NCBI GenBank assembly: GCA_021779935.1
Contig: JAJXZT010000049.1
Location: 124,001 to 188,000 of the forward strand
Source: Acidobacteriota bacterium
GTDB lineage: Bacteria; Acidobacteriota; Terriglobia; Terriglobales; Acidobacteriaceae
DNA length: 64,000 nucleotides
Reading direction: 5' to 3'
Shown here: positions 36,590 through 45,884 of the stretch, piece after piece
Layout of the letters: every line of letters begins with the position of its first letter
How positions within the stretch are numbered: position 1 is the first letter of the stretch
Program-made: the position numbers and the translations under genes
The notes under the pieces: model-generated
Told to the model about the DNA's origin: nothing
Seen by the model: only the letters and a program-made list of their open reading frames with translations
The model's database searches: none

Positions 36590-37480
36590 CTATCGCCCGC
36601 AGTCGTGGTACGTGTGGGAGTGCAGTGCGCCTTGCAGAACTCCCGCGGGCGCCGTCGGCCAGAGATTCTCGTCCATATCCTCTTCCTTCGGTGGCTCCGC
36701 GAGAATGTGCGGGCAAGAAGACAATAGTTGCTGTGTATACGGATGCCGCGCCGCGCGAAACAATTCTTCTGTCTTGCCTGACTCCACGATCTCGCCATCA
36801 TGCAGGATCGCGATCCGGTGGCAGATCGTGGAGACCGATGCCAGATCGTGCGATATATAAAGGATGGCCATCCCATACGCCTGGTTCAACTTCGCAAACA
36901 GCTCAAGAATCTCCGCCTGCGTAATCATGTCCAGTGCGCTTGTTGGTTCGTCGGCAATCAGCAGCGCCGGGCGATGCATCGTTGCCATTGCGATCAGCAC
37001 TCTCTGCCCTTGTCCCACGCTGATCTGCGACGGTCGCCGTGCCAGGAAATCATCCGTGTCGGGAAGGCTTACGCTGCGCAATCCTTCGCGTGCCTGCTTG
37101 AGCCAGTGTTGCTTCTCCGGATCGTGCGCCATCCACGCTTCCCGCAGTTGCGCTCCAATTGTCAGCGCTGGATTCAGTGCCGAGAGCGGGCTTTGCAGCA
37201 CAAGCGCAATTTCTCTGCCACGCAACTCCCTCATCTCCCTCGGACGCAGCCCCATCAGCTCACGGCCCATCAATTGAACGCTGCCTGCGATTTTTCCCGA
37301 TTTGGCCGTCAGCAATCCCAGGATGGCCAGCGCCAGCGTGCTCTTGCCCGAACCGCTCTGGCCCACCAACCCAAGAATCTCTCCGCGCTCTACCGTCACC
37401 CGAACCCTGCGGAGCACATCGTGCCCGTCGGCATAGCGGGCCGAAACGTCCACCGCCAGCAATGGAGTCGTTGTCTCCAT
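36590..37480 (-). CDS. Peptide ABC transporter ATP-binding protein (DppD/OppD-like)
   Basis: The 296-residue ATPase has Walker A GQSGSGKST (40-48), Walker B LLIADEPTSALD and an OppD-like C-terminal tail with RHPYTQQLLSSCP. The signature is ISVGQGQR (153-160) in place of the usual LSGGMxQR, an unusual change in the ATP-contact loop. Only one ATPase is present, whereas Opp/Dpp systems normally have two. It is the last gene of the transporter operon and overlaps the SBP gene by one base. Confidence 0.88.
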   Translation of the reverse strand: METTTPLLAVDVSARYADGHDVLRRVRVTVERGEILGLVGQSGSGKSTLALAILGLLTAKSGKIAGSVQLMGRELMGLRPREMRELRGREIALVLQSPLSALNPALTIGAQLREAWMAHDPEKQHWLKQAREGLRSVSLPDTDDFLARRPSQISVGQGQRVLIAMATMHRPALLIADEPTSALDMITQAEILELFAKLNQAYGMAILYISHDLASVSTICHRIAILHDGEIVESGKTEELFRAARHPYTQQLLSSCPHILAEPPKEEDMDENLWPTAPAGVLQGALHSHTYHDCGR

Positions 37481-39105
37481 CAGTGCACCTTCTTCCCGTC
37501 CGTCAGTGACATCCGTTCAATATTCCAATACGCCTGCGGACGCATCGCCACCGGCGCCGCGCCGCGAATGCTTGTCGAAATTGCCGAAAGTGCATTGCGA
37601 TTCACCAAGTAGATGAATGGCGCTTCCCTTACCACGATTTCCTGCACGCGGTCGAAATACACCTTGCGCTTCATCGGGTTCGATAGCTGCGACTGCGCTT
37701 TCATTGCACGGTCTATTTCTGCCTCCCAGGTGGTTTCCGGCGATTTCTGTCGTGGGTTCCACTGGTGGTTTTCTCCCGAGCTCAGCCACATGTTCATCTG
37801 CTCATTCGGGTCGAGTCCCGCATTCACCGTGCCCAGCAGCGCTGCTTCGTAGTTGAATTTCTCCGCGATGCGTTCAATCAGCGACGGAAAATCCAGTGTC
37901 ACGATATTCAGCCGTATCCCGATCTTTCCTAGGTCCTGCTGAATCATCGTTGCCATCCGCTCGCGATATTTGTTTCCTGCGTTCGTGATCACCGAAAACT
38001 CCACCGCATGGCCTTCGCGGTCGCGCAACACGCCGCCGTTCAGCCGGAACCCGTCTTGCTGCAATTGCCGAAGTGCCACTCCAGTGTCGTACTGGGTCGG
38101 GCGCAGTTTCCGGTTAAACCAGAATTTGTTTGCCGGAGACACGGGGCCAATTGCCGGCTGCGCGTGAGAACCAAACACTATTCGCGCCAGGTCCGCGCGG
38201 TTGATCGCCATCGACACGGCGTGGCGGAAGTTTGACGAGCGAAACCATTTCAGCTTGTACGCCGCGACGGGTGCGTTCGGAACCTGGTTAAACCACATCT
38301 GCTCGGAGTCAAGCGACGGTCCCGCGTCATACACAAGCGAAGGATTGATCGACTTCAATCTATCGAAATACTCCGCATCCAGCGAATTGATCAGGTGGAT
38401 CTCTCCGCGCTGCATGCGCAGCAGTTCGATGTCGCGGTTCGCCTGTATGTCCAGCCGGATCGCCTCGATATATGGCATCGCTTGTCCCGAGGAGTCTTTT
38501 TTCCAGTAGTTTGGATTTCGCCGCAGGTAGACGTACGATCCCGCCTTGTGGTCGGCGACGTAGTATGGACCGAGTGCGGCCATCTCTTTTCTCGGCGAGC
38601 GCGATGACACGATTGCCACTTCGTCAAACAGCCGGTCCAGTCCCGCGATCGGTGCTGCGAACGTGATCGTCACTCGTGTTGGCGACAGCACCTTGATGTC
38701 TGTCTTTTCTCCGCCGGCCCCAAACGCATCCGCCATCGGCGAGTGAGTTTCCGGCGCCATCATTCTTTTGACCGTCGCCGCCACATCGTCCGCGGTAAAC
38801 GGCGAACCGTCCGAGTAGAAAATACGATCGCGCAGCGCGAATGAGATCGAGCGTGAGTCCTTCGATACCTTCCATGAACTCGCCAACTCCGGTTCCAGTG
38901 TCTGGGTCTGCCGGTTGATTCGCACCAGCACCCCACCCGTCAGGTAGCGCACCGTGTCGGAAGCCTCGTCGGAAACCAGCAGCGGATCAAACGTCCTCGG
39001 TTCTGACCGGAGACAGAAGCGCAACTCGCCCGCCGATTGCGCCATTGCGGTCAACGTCATCACCGCCGCCAACAGCACCAGACCTAAAGTTCGAAACGCT
39101 TTCAT
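37480..39105 (-). CDS. Peptide ABC transporter substrate-binding protein
   Basis: The 541-residue family-5 solute-binding protein has a signal peptide (residues 1-22, ending AMAQ). LRSEPRTFDPLLVSDEASD and LEPELASSWKVSKDSRSISF are the typical N-terminal lobe motifs. The length fits Opp/Dpp/nickel-type binders. It overlaps both neighbours by a few bases. Confidence 0.92.
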   Translation of the reverse strand: MKAFRTLGLVLLAAVMTLTAMAQSAGELRFCLRSEPRTFDPLLVSDEASDTVRYLTGGVLVRINRQTQTLEPELASSWKVSKDSRSISFALRDRIFYSDGSPFTADDVAATVKRMMAPETHSPMADAFGAGGEKTDIKVLSPTRVTITFAAPIAGLDRLFDEVAIVSSRSPRKEMAALGPYYVADHKAGSYVYLRRNPNYWKKDSSGQAMPYIEAIRLDIQANRDIELLRMQRGEIHLINSLDAEYFDRLKSINPSLVYDAGPSLDSEQMWFNQVPNAPVAAYKLKWFRSSNFRHAVSMAINRADLARIVFGSHAQPAIGPVSPANKFWFNRKLRPTQYDTGVALRQLQQDGFRLNGGVLRDREGHAVEFSVITNAGNKYRERMATMIQQDLGKIGIRLNIVTLDFPSLIERIAEKFNYEAALLGTVNAGLDPNEQMNMWLSSGENHQWNPRQKSPETTWEAEIDRAMKAQSQLSNPMKRKVYFDRVQEIVVREAPFIYLVNRNALSAISTSIRGAAPVAMRPQAYWNIERMSLTDGKKVH

Positions 39106-39908
39106 GCGCTTGTCTCCTCGTCACCCATGACCAGTTGCAAACTGTTCACCACCAGCATCAGCAATCCCAGCGGCACCAACCGCCACGGAGCGCTCGTCAA
39201 TCCGTAGAGCGATTCCATTTCGCGCAGCAGGCTTCCCCATGACGGTAGCGGTTCTGCCACTCCCAGTCCCAGCATTCCCAGGTTTGCTTCACTCAGCACG
39301 AACACCGGCACCAGGATCAGGAACTGCGCTGACAATATCGGCAGAAGTCGTGGAAAGATGTGGCGCAACAGAATCCGCCATTCCGTTGTACCCACCGCCC
39401 TCGCTTGCAGAACGCACTCGGAATCGCGTAACGCAGCTACCGATGCCGCCACTACGCGCGCCGGGCCTGCCCATCCCAACGCACCCAACAGACCGAATGT
39501 CACCAGCACTGAAACCATCGGAGAAACGTTCAGCGGCAGCATCGCTCGCGCAATCACCAGCAGGAACAGCCACGGCAGACAGAGAAACAGGTCGATCATC
39601 ACCGTCATTCCGCGTTGCCATCTTCCGCCGAGATACCCCGCCCCGCCGCCAATTGCCGCTGCCAGCGCCGTCGCAAGCAACGCCGCCACAGGCGCCAGCC
39701 CAAGGGAAATTCTTGTTCCGTAGAGCAGCCGCGCAAAGCGGTCGCGGCCAAGTTCGTCCGTTCCCAGCCAGTGTTGGCGTGAAGGCGCGGCGCTCGTTTC
39801 TTCGCGGAATTGTGTCGCGTATCCGGACGTGGAAAGCACGCTGGCCATCGCGGAGAGCGCCGCAACCGTCAGCAGGATGATCCAGGCGAGTTTGCGCAGG
39901 AGTTTCAT
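39102..39908 (-). CDS. Peptide ABC transporter permease (DppC-like)
   Basis: The 268-residue permease begins at ATG 39908 in an ATGA overlap with the upstream permease; longer frames enter that gene out of frame. HWLGTDELGRDRFARLLYGTRISL is the classical DppC/OppC N-terminal motif (shown within 20 of its residues as GTDELGRDRFARLLYG). The EAA-like loop is RAVGTTEWRILLRHIFP. Five to six spans. Confidence 0.9.
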   Translation of the reverse strand: MKLLRKLAWIILLTVAALSAMASVLSTSGYATQFREETSAAPSRQHWLGTDELGRDRFARLLYGTRISLGLAPVAALLATALAAAIGGGAGYLGGRWQRGMTVMIDLFLCLPWLFLLVIARAMLPLNVSPMVSVLVTFGLLGALGWAGPARVVAASVAALRDSECVLQARAVGTTEWRILLRHIFPRLLPILSAQFLILVPVFVLSEANLGMLGLGVAEPLPSWGSLLREMESLYGLTSAPWRLVPLGLLMLVVNSLQLVMGDEETSA

Positions 39909-40768
39909 GACTGTGGAAGATGCAACGCTTCGCTTACGATTTCCGCGCACGAATTCGCCGCAAGTGTCGTCACCGTCACCAGGATCGTGATCGTCACCAG
40001 CAGCGGAAGATCTCGCGCCAGCGCGCTCTGCCACGCCAGTTGCCCAATTCCCGACAGGTTGCACAACGCCTCCACCGGAATCGCTGCTCCAATCGCAATG
40101 CTCACCGACACTCCTCCCAGTGCCAGCAGGGACCGCCCGCACGACGGCAGCGCGTGAAACAGAAGGATGCGTGTTTCGCTGATGCCGCGTGCTCGTGCCG
40201 CCAGGATGTGCGGTAGCTCGTACGCGCACGCCAGCAGATTTCTGCAGTAGCGGTAGAGACGTGGCGAAACGATCAGCGCAATGGCGATTGCCGCCGAGCC
40301 TTCCACCATTACCGTTAACAGTCCAATCGCAGCCGCCGGGACCGATAGCAGCGTCCCTGCCGTGAACATCGTCCCCACGTCCACGGTTCTTTTTCTGCTC
40401 TTGCAAACCACAATGGCCAGCCCGAGCGATATCACCCATGCGGCTGCCAGCCCCATGCCGGCAATCCTCACGGTTGTCCACGCCCTTTCGCGGATCAACT
40501 CCGACACTGGCCGTGAATACATCTGCGATTCGCCGAGGTCGCCATGCAGCGCCTTGCGCCAATAACGCATGTAGAACGCGACGATATTTCTGTGCGCCTG
40601 CCGTCCCTGCCGCAGGTATTCAACGCTTGACACACCCAACCGCGGGTCAAGTTGACTCTCGTCCACATCGAATCCCGGCGCCAGCCGCACCAGCGTCGCC
40701 GCCAGGAATCCCCCCAGCAGTACGGTTGTCAGAAACCCCATCGCATTGCGAAGCAGGATTGTCCGCAT
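39905..40768 (-). CDS. Peptide ABC transporter permease (DppB-like)
   Basis: The 287-residue permease has a first span, then a periplasmic loop with YWRKALHGDLGESQMYSRPV (DppB pattern of 'G-D-L-G-x-S'). The EAA loop is RARGISETRILLFHALP. ATG 40768 is chosen; a GTG three bases earlier is possible. It starts 16 bp after the HD-GYP/GGDEF gene and is probably on the same mRNA. Confidence 0.88.
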   Translation of the reverse strand: MRTILLRNAMGFLTTVLLGGFLAATLVRLAPGFDVDESQLDPRLGVSSVEYLRQGRQAHRNIVAFYMRYWRKALHGDLGESQMYSRPVSELIRERAWTTVRIAGMGLAAAWVISLGLAIVVCKSRKRTVDVGTMFTAGTLLSVPAAAIGLLTVMVEGSAAIAIALIVSPRLYRYCRNLLACAYELPHILAARARGISETRILLFHALPSCGRSLLALGGVSVSIAIGAAIPVEALCNLSGIGQLAWQSALARDLPLLVTITILVTVTTLAANSCAEIVSEALHLPQS

Positions 40769-40784
40769 CACCTGAGCCGCCCTT

Positions 40785-43208
40785 CTAGTTCACTGTCGTT
40801 GTTTGCTCCGGGCGTACGGGGAAGGGAATCAGCTTGGCGCGATCTTCGTGATGCATCTGCTTCTCCGCATACATTCTGTGATCCGCCGCGGCCAGCAGTT
40901 GTTCCGCGTCGCTGCCGTCGTCCGGAAAGAATGCCACTCCCGTACTCACTCCCAGCAGATGCTCTCCGCACACCCTGTATCCCGCTTCTCCCGCGAATTC
41001 GTTCATCTTTGCCGCCTTGTCGTGCGCCGCGTCTGGACGCAGCCCCGGGACCACCAGCACGAATTCGTCGCCGCCCATGCGTGCCACGTAGTCGTACTCG
41101 CGACACACACCGCGCAACGACTGCGAAAAAATCTTCAGCACCTTGTTGCCTTCCAGGTGGCCGTAGTGGTCGTTCACCTGTTTGAAACCGTCCAGGTCGC
41201 AGACCATCACCGCCAGCGAAGTGCTCTCGCGTTTGCAACGTGAAAGTTCGCGGTCCAGATGCAGGAACAGCGAACGCGCATTCGGAAGTCCGGTCAGGTA
41301 ATCCGTCACCGCCGAACTTTCCGCCTGCTGATAGCGCAATGCGTTTTCAATCGACAGCGCTACCTTTGAGCTGATCGCCAATAGGATCCGCAGGTGATCT
41401 CGCGTAAACGCATCAATGTCCGCGCGATAGAGCGTCAGCACCCCCATCACGCCCGTCAGCCCACTTAGTGGAACGGCAATCGCCGAGTGAAGCTGTATAG
41501 TGTTCGCCGGGATCTCCGCTTTGCCCCATTCCACCGCGGGACTGCCGTTCAAAATGGGGCTGCCGTTCTGCGCCACCCAGCCGGAGATTCCCTGTCCCAC
41601 CGGAATTTCCAGCGATGACAACAGGCGGAAGTTTTCTCCGCTTACGTGCTGCGGTACCAACCGGTCATCTGTCTTCAGGTAGATCGCAATCGAGTCGTAT
41701 GGCACCAGCTTGCGCAGTCTCACCGAGAGCAGCGAAAGCGTTTCATCCAGGCTGAGTGAATTTCCCAGCTCATGACTCAACTCGAACAGCGTTTGCGCCT
41801 CTTGCCGTGCCGCCGCAATCGATGACAGGAATGTCGCTTCGTTGCGGGGTTGCTGCGGAGGTTCATAGCCCGTGGCCGGCGCAGCGTCCTTCTCCACGCG
41901 CAGCGCGCTCGATACGTTTGGCTCTTCCATCGGCTCCGCCTGCACATGTGCCGTCGCTTCCAGTTCTTCCGCGTTTGCCCGTAGCACTTCAACCACCGCT
42001 GGATCAAAATTCGTTCCCGCCATCGAATACACTTTTTCCAGCGCCGAGGACAGGTCCAGCGCCCGCCTGTATTGCCTGTCTGAAGCCAGCGCGTCCAGGC
42101 AGTCGGCCACCGCCAGAATGCGCGCGCCCATCGGAATGTCTTCGCCCTTCAGCCCATAGGGATACCCCGAACCATCCCAGTGCTCGTGATGCGCTTCCAC
42201 AATCGGCACCACCGGGTACGGAAAACTCACCCGCTTCAAAATCTCTGCGCCCACCCGCGGATGGATCTTCATCTTCTCGAACTCTTCCGGCGTAAGCCGC
42301 CCGGGCTTGTTGATGATGTGCTCCGGTACCGCCAGCTTGCCGATGTCATGCAACAGCGAAGCCGCCCGCAGCGCCTCCAGTTGGTCGTGCTCCAACTCCA
42401 TCTTCTTGCCCAGTTCCACCGCATACGTGCGCACGCGATTCAGATGGTCGTGCGTCGTGTGGTCCTTCGCTTCAATGGCCAGCGCCAGCGCCTCGATCGT
42501 CCGCAAGTGCAGCGACGCCATGTCCTCCACGTGCTTCTTCTCCGCCTCCAACCGCTCCAGGTAAAGCCGGTATGACCGGTAAATGAAGTACCCGATCGGA
42601 AACACCAGCAATGTCTTCTGCCATCCGGCATTGCGATTGATGATGCCAAGTAGACCGGCAATCGCGGCACCTACGATGTAGTGCGGGAATGACCAGAAGT
42701 AGCATTCCTTCCAGATTTTGATGGATTGTTTCTTTTCTGTAATCCCAATGATGATGGCGACTGGAGCTGTATTGGCGATAAAAAAGACACATCCAACCAC
42801 AATCAAGGCCACCACACTCAGGGGACCAGCCCATCTAACAATCCAATGGTAGATATGGAACGAGAGCGTAACTGCCCCTGCAATCATCGCGAAATTGAAA
42901 GTGATCTGTACGATTGTCGGGCGTTTTTCGCACCAGATGGTCTGCAGCGTCGACGCTGCAAATCCCATGAGCAGAGTTTCCCACAGGCTGAGTTGGACAA
43001 TTCCAATGAGAATAAACAGGAAGTTCACTGACATAGTCCCGTCTATCCCCGGCAGCTTCACCTTCATCCCAGACCCGACAAGGGCAATTACAAGATATGT
43101 CCCAAATCGGAGCCAGTTCTGGCATCCAGGGTGAAGCGTCGCCTCATAGACGGAGTACGCCCCAGTCATGGTGACCAGAAAGATGAAGAGCTTTGCGCGT
43201 AATGGCAT
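40785..43208 (-). CDS. Membrane HD-GYP / GAF / GGDEF hybrid c-di-GMP protein
   Basis: The 807-residue protein has about six to seven membrane spans (1-215). An HD-GYP domain follows (about 235-415; HDIGK 287-291, HHEHWDGSGYP 340-350), then a GAF domain (about 465-620) and an intact diguanylate-cyclase domain (about 640-790; DLDGFK about 671, GGDEF 712-716). HD-GYP hydrolyses c-di-GMP and GGDEF makes it; finding both here suggests a switch between degradation and synthesis, or that one half is regulatory. The order HD-GYP before GGDEF is uncommon. It precedes the peptide importer genes by 16 bp. Confidence 0.92.
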   Translation of the reverse strand: MPLRAKLFIFLVTMTGAYSVYEATLHPGCQNWLRFGTYLVIALVGSGMKVKLPGIDGTMSVNFLFILIGIVQLSLWETLLMGFAASTLQTIWCEKRPTIVQITFNFAMIAGAVTLSFHIYHWIVRWAGPLSVVALIVVGCVFFIANTAPVAIIIGITEKKQSIKIWKECYFWSFPHYIVGAAIAGLLGIINRNAGWQKTLLVFPIGYFIYRSYRLYLERLEAEKKHVEDMASLHLRTIEALALAIEAKDHTTHDHLNRVRTYAVELGKKMELEHDQLEALRAASLLHDIGKLAVPEHIINKPGRLTPEEFEKMKIHPRVGAEILKRVSFPYPVVPIVEAHHEHWDGSGYPYGLKGEDIPMGARILAVADCLDALASDRQYRRALDLSSALEKVYSMAGTNFDPAVVEVLRANAEELEATAHVQAEPMEEPNVSSALRVEKDAAPATGYEPPQQPRNEATFLSSIAAARQEAQTLFELSHELGNSLSLDETLSLLSVRLRKLVPYDSIAIYLKTDDRLVPQHVSGENFRLLSSLEIPVGQGISGWVAQNGSPILNGSPAVEWGKAEIPANTIQLHSAIAVPLSGLTGVMGVLTLYRADIDAFTRDHLRILLAISSKVALSIENALRYQQAESSAVTDYLTGLPNARSLFLHLDRELSRCKRESTSLAVMVCDLDGFKQVNDHYGHLEGNKVLKIFSQSLRGVCREYDYVARMGGDEFVLVVPGLRPDAAHDKAAKMNEFAGEAGYRVCGEHLLGVSTGVAFFPDDGSDAEQLLAAADHRMYAEKQMHHEDRAKLIPFPVRPEQTTTVN

Positions 43209-43246
43209 ATTTATCAGCCTTTGGCGTGCACTTCACAAAACAGTCG

Positions 43247-43275
43247 AAACGGCGTCAGCGAAGCTGACGCCGTTT
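43247..43275 (-). terminator. Strong hairpin terminator after the S8 peptidase gene
   Basis: AAACGGCGTCAGC (43247-43259) and GCTGACGCCGTTT (43263-43275) form a perfect 13-bp stem with a three-base loop. It lies 20 bp past the peptidase stop on the minus strand and before the HD-GYP start, so it should isolate the two transcripts. Confidence 0.82.
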
Positions 43276-43295
43276 CTTCTATCGGCAAAACTTCC

Positions 43296-45257
43296 TTAGT
43301 TTTCACCACCAAGTGGATTTAGAGACGATCCCCAGATGATGATTCCGTCACCATCGCCTGGGAGCGCAACATCTCCCCCTCCTGCGATGCTAGATCCCCA
43401 GATGATGATTCCGACGTCGCTGCCAGATGTATCCCAGAGAGTCCCAGCTAGGGATGATCCCCAGATGATGATTCCATCGCCGTCAGGTGGGGTTAGTCCA
43501 TCTGCCGCGCCGAGGACACTGGATCCCCAGATGATGATGCCACTCCCATCGCCTGGAGCAGGAGAGAGCACTTCATCGCCCCAGACCGCTTGCGCTCCGC
43601 CCAGCGACGATCCCCAGATGATGATTCCACTACCATCCGCGCCACCCATCAGTCCGTCCGCGCTGGCTGCTTGCAGGCTCAGCGACACCTGCTGCGTCGT
43701 CGCGTCATACACGGCGGTTGGCGAGAGTGCGATGCCTACCGGTTTTTCCGTGTCATTCAACGCGGCGGCCACGTCTAGGTATCCGGCGCCCACCGTGAAT
43801 ATGTCGTACTGGATGAGGTAGCTCGTGCCGCTCGCGTCATAAGACACGCTCGACTTCGGATATCCCTTCCAAGCCGTCTTCATCAACCGGGCCTTGATCT
43901 GGTCCGGAGTCAGTGTCGGATCCTGCTGTAGCAACAGAGCTGCAGCTCCGGCCACGACTGGTGTCGCCATGCTCGTGCCGCTCATCGCCAGATATTGCGC
44001 TTGGCCTGCGCAATTCCCCGGCATCGCGGCGCACGCCGAATCCGTCGGGAACACTTGCATGGACGGGTACTCCGTGGAGATCGTGCTGTTCGGTGCGTTC
44101 AGCGACACAATCCGATTACCCGGAGCCACGATATCCGGCTTCACGATGTGGTCGATCAGTGTCGGACCCTTCGAGCTGTAGCTCGCCATCAAATCGTCGA
44201 GCATCGAAGGCGTATCTTCCGTCTTTGTAGCGCCCACCGTGATCACGTACGGATCATTGCCCGGGGCATTGATTGTTCCGTAACCATGCGTGTTCGCATC
44301 GTTGACCCTGCCCTGGTTGCCGGCCGCCACTACCACGATGATGCCCGCGCGGTACGCCGCTTCCACGGCCTGGTCCAGTGGATCGTCCACGTAGCTGTCG
44401 TAGACGCCGCGGCCCAGTGAAAGGTTAATGATGCGGATGTTGTACTGGCTCTTGAGTTCAATCGCGCGATCGATGGCGGCGATCACCATGCTGTCCGTGC
44501 CGGCGCCGTTTGCGTCCAGCACTTTCAGGTTGATGATGTTGGCCTTCGGTGCAACGCCCTTGAACGTGTTGCGATACAGTCCCGGATACGATCCGGCACC
44601 GTTGCTGGCGATGATGCCCGCAACATGCGTGCCATGTCCGTATTCGTCATTGGTGTTTTTGTTGTCCGTCAGGAAACTCTCGCTGTACACGACGCGGCTC
44701 TTACCCGTCTCCGGATCGCGTAGGTCCGCCACGTCTGACACGCCGCTGTCGATCACGGCCACGCCGATTCCATTGCCGTCCACGCCGAGTTCCCATGCCA
44801 CCGTGGCGCCGATCGCCGGCGTTACCGTGTCCAGCGACGCCTTCACCGGCCGGTCAGGGCTGATAAAACGCACGTTGCTGTCGTCAGCCAGCGCCTGGGC
44901 CTGTTTTGCCGAGATCGCATATACCCGGCTCTTGATTGCGCGCATCTTCCGTTCGTGCTTTAGCTTGCGGCCACCAAAGCGCATTGCGATCAAGTCGTAC
45001 TGCGCCTCTTTATCGCTTTTGAACTGCACAATCACGTTGACTGTGCTGTTGAGCGAGCACGCCTTCTGATATTTCTTGGCCAGCCCCGGCGGCAGTTGCA
45101 TCTGGCTCGCCGAGTCGCACATCAGTTCGCGCCCGATTTTCGGACGCTGTTTTGCGTACCCCAGGTTCGTGGCGCCCAATAGCACCGCCAACACGCCCAG
45201 TACCGCCCAGGCCCTGGAAGTTCCGCGAGGTTTCGAATGTCGGTTTTGCACGGTCAT
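43296..45257 (-). CDS. Secreted S8 (subtilisin-like) peptidase with five C-terminal GIIIWGSS repeats
   Basis: The 653-residue preproprotein has a signal peptide (about 15-35), an inhibitor-I9-like prodomain (about 70-135) and a complete subtilase domain. Asp170 is in AVIDSG, His208 in GHGTHVAG, Asn314 in AAGN, and Ser429 in SGTSMATP. After about residue 540 the tail carries five copies of GIIIWGSS (544-551, 573-580, 595-602, 616-623, 638-645) joined by Gly/Asp/Pro-rich linkers. The start at ATG 45257 follows AGAGGGA; a longer frame into the promoter looks non-coding. A 75-residue ALWG-repeat protein is 44 bp upstream. The role of the repeats is unknown. Confidence 0.92.
   Translation of the reverse strand: MTVQNRHSKPRGTSRAWAVLGVLAVLLGATNLGYAKQRPKIGRELMCDSASQMQLPPGLAKKYQKACSLNSTVNVIVQFKSDKEAQYDLIAMRFGGRKLKHERKMRAIKSRVYAISAKQAQALADDSNVRFISPDRPVKASLDTVTPAIGATVAWELGVDGNGIGVAVIDSGVSDVADLRDPETGKSRVVYSESFLTDNKNTNDEYGHGTHVAGIIASNGAGSYPGLYRNTFKGVAPKANIINLKVLDANGAGTDSMVIAAIDRAIELKSQYNIRIINLSLGRGVYDSYVDDPLDQAVEAAYRAGIIVVVAAGNQGRVNDANTHGYGTINAPGNDPYVITVGATKTEDTPSMLDDLMASYSSKGPTLIDHIVKPDIVAPGNRIVSLNAPNSTISTEYPSMQVFPTDSACAAMPGNCAGQAQYLAMSGTSMATPVVAGAAALLLQQDPTLTPDQIKARLMKTAWKGYPKSSVSYDASGTSYLIQYDIFTVGAGYLDVAAALNDTEKPVGIALSPTAVYDATTQQVSLSLQAASADGLMGGADGSGIIIWGSSLGGAQAVWGDEVLSPAPGDGSGIIIWGSSVLGAADGLTPPDGDGIIIWGSSLAGTLWDTSGSDVGIIIWGSSIAGGGDVALPGDGDGIIIWGSSLNPLGGEN
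43323..43628 (-). repeat. Coding repeats specifying GIIIWGSS, five copies
   Basis: On the plus strand the core GATCCCCAGATGATGATTCC, or a close variant, recurs five times (copies near 43325, 43389, 43454, 43521, 43607) with spacers of unequal length. The nucleotide identity of the cores is higher than needed for the protein, suggesting recent internal duplication. They are in-frame and not a CRISPR array. Confidence 0.85.
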
Positions 45258-45301
45258 GTTCGTTTCCCTCTCTCTCTCGCTGTATGGTCCGGGACCTTCA
45301 T

Positions 45302-45529
45302 TCAGACCTGTAGTGAACCGGAGGTGATGCTTGCGTCGCCTTGGATCGTTCCCCATAGCGCGCTCGCGTCTAGTTCGGGTACCTCCTCGGAGCGTTCCAC
45401 CGCACCCCATAGTGCGGAAGCCCGCCACTCATACCGTGTGTCATGTCCTTCTGCCTCTGCGGCAGTGGCTGCCCTTTGTGCCACGGCATGCCCCGCCGGT
45501 TTGCTGCCCGCTTTCTTTTCTTTGTTCAT
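45302..45529 (-). CDS. 75-residue protein with two ALWG repeats, partner candidate of the S8 peptidase
   Basis: ATG 45529, preceded by AAAGGTG, opens a 75-residue hydrophilic protein with no signal peptide or membrane segment. It starts with a Lys-rich MNKEKKAGSKP, followed by an Ala-rich helix. The second half holds ASALWG at 37-42 and again at 55-60. The Trp-Gly element recalls the WGSS repeats of the peptidase encoded 44 bp downstream on the same strand, implying a shared operon. Family not recognised. It could be a substrate, signal precursor or chaperone for the peptidase; this is inference. Confidence 0.6.
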   Translation of the reverse strand: MNKEKKAGSKPAGHAVAQRAATAAEAEGHDTRYEWRASALWGAVERSEEVPELDASALWGTIQGDASITSGSLQV

Positions 45530-45884
45530 GTGGCGCACCTTTAGAATCGGATTAAGCCAATTGGCCGACCGCTCCTTCCAGAGCGGCTCCACAGGGGAGA
45601 GTAGGAGCAACGCACGCCACCTTCGTTGCACGTCCTCCGCCAATCTCTAACTCTCGCAAGTGCTTGATCCTGCACGGTCGTCGCACATCACCGACGAACC
45701 CCGCGCGACTCCGTGTCCCGTATCTCCGGGCCAGCGGGACATTCAGTCCCGCTTCGTCAGTTCCACTTCGGACTTCGGGCCATTTCCGGTGCGTATTCAT
45801 TCACTTCCTTCAATGTGTTGCATGCAACTCACGGGCCCTTTGCTATAAGCAGTAAAGGGAAAGCACTGGCTTTCAGGCGCAATC
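45530..45884. other. 355-bp divergent region between the ALWG/S8 genes and the sigma-54 activator
   Basis: No gene is seen. It must contain promoters for both directions. CCGCTC (45569-45574) and GAGCGG (45581-45586) form a small hairpin just before the ALWG gene. I looked for a -24/-12 sigma-54 promoter (GG-N10-GC in a TGGC/TTGC context) on both strands and did not find a convincing one. Confidence 0.5.

Noticed and set aside
43323-43628. CRISPR-like array from recurring GATGATGATTCC cores
   Set aside because: The repeats are in-frame coding units of the S8 peptidase, unequally spaced, with no cas genes.
45530-45884. Sigma-54 promoter for the S8 operon
   Set aside because: No GG-N10-GC element of acceptable quality was found on either strand, so the regulatory link to the activator stays an inference.
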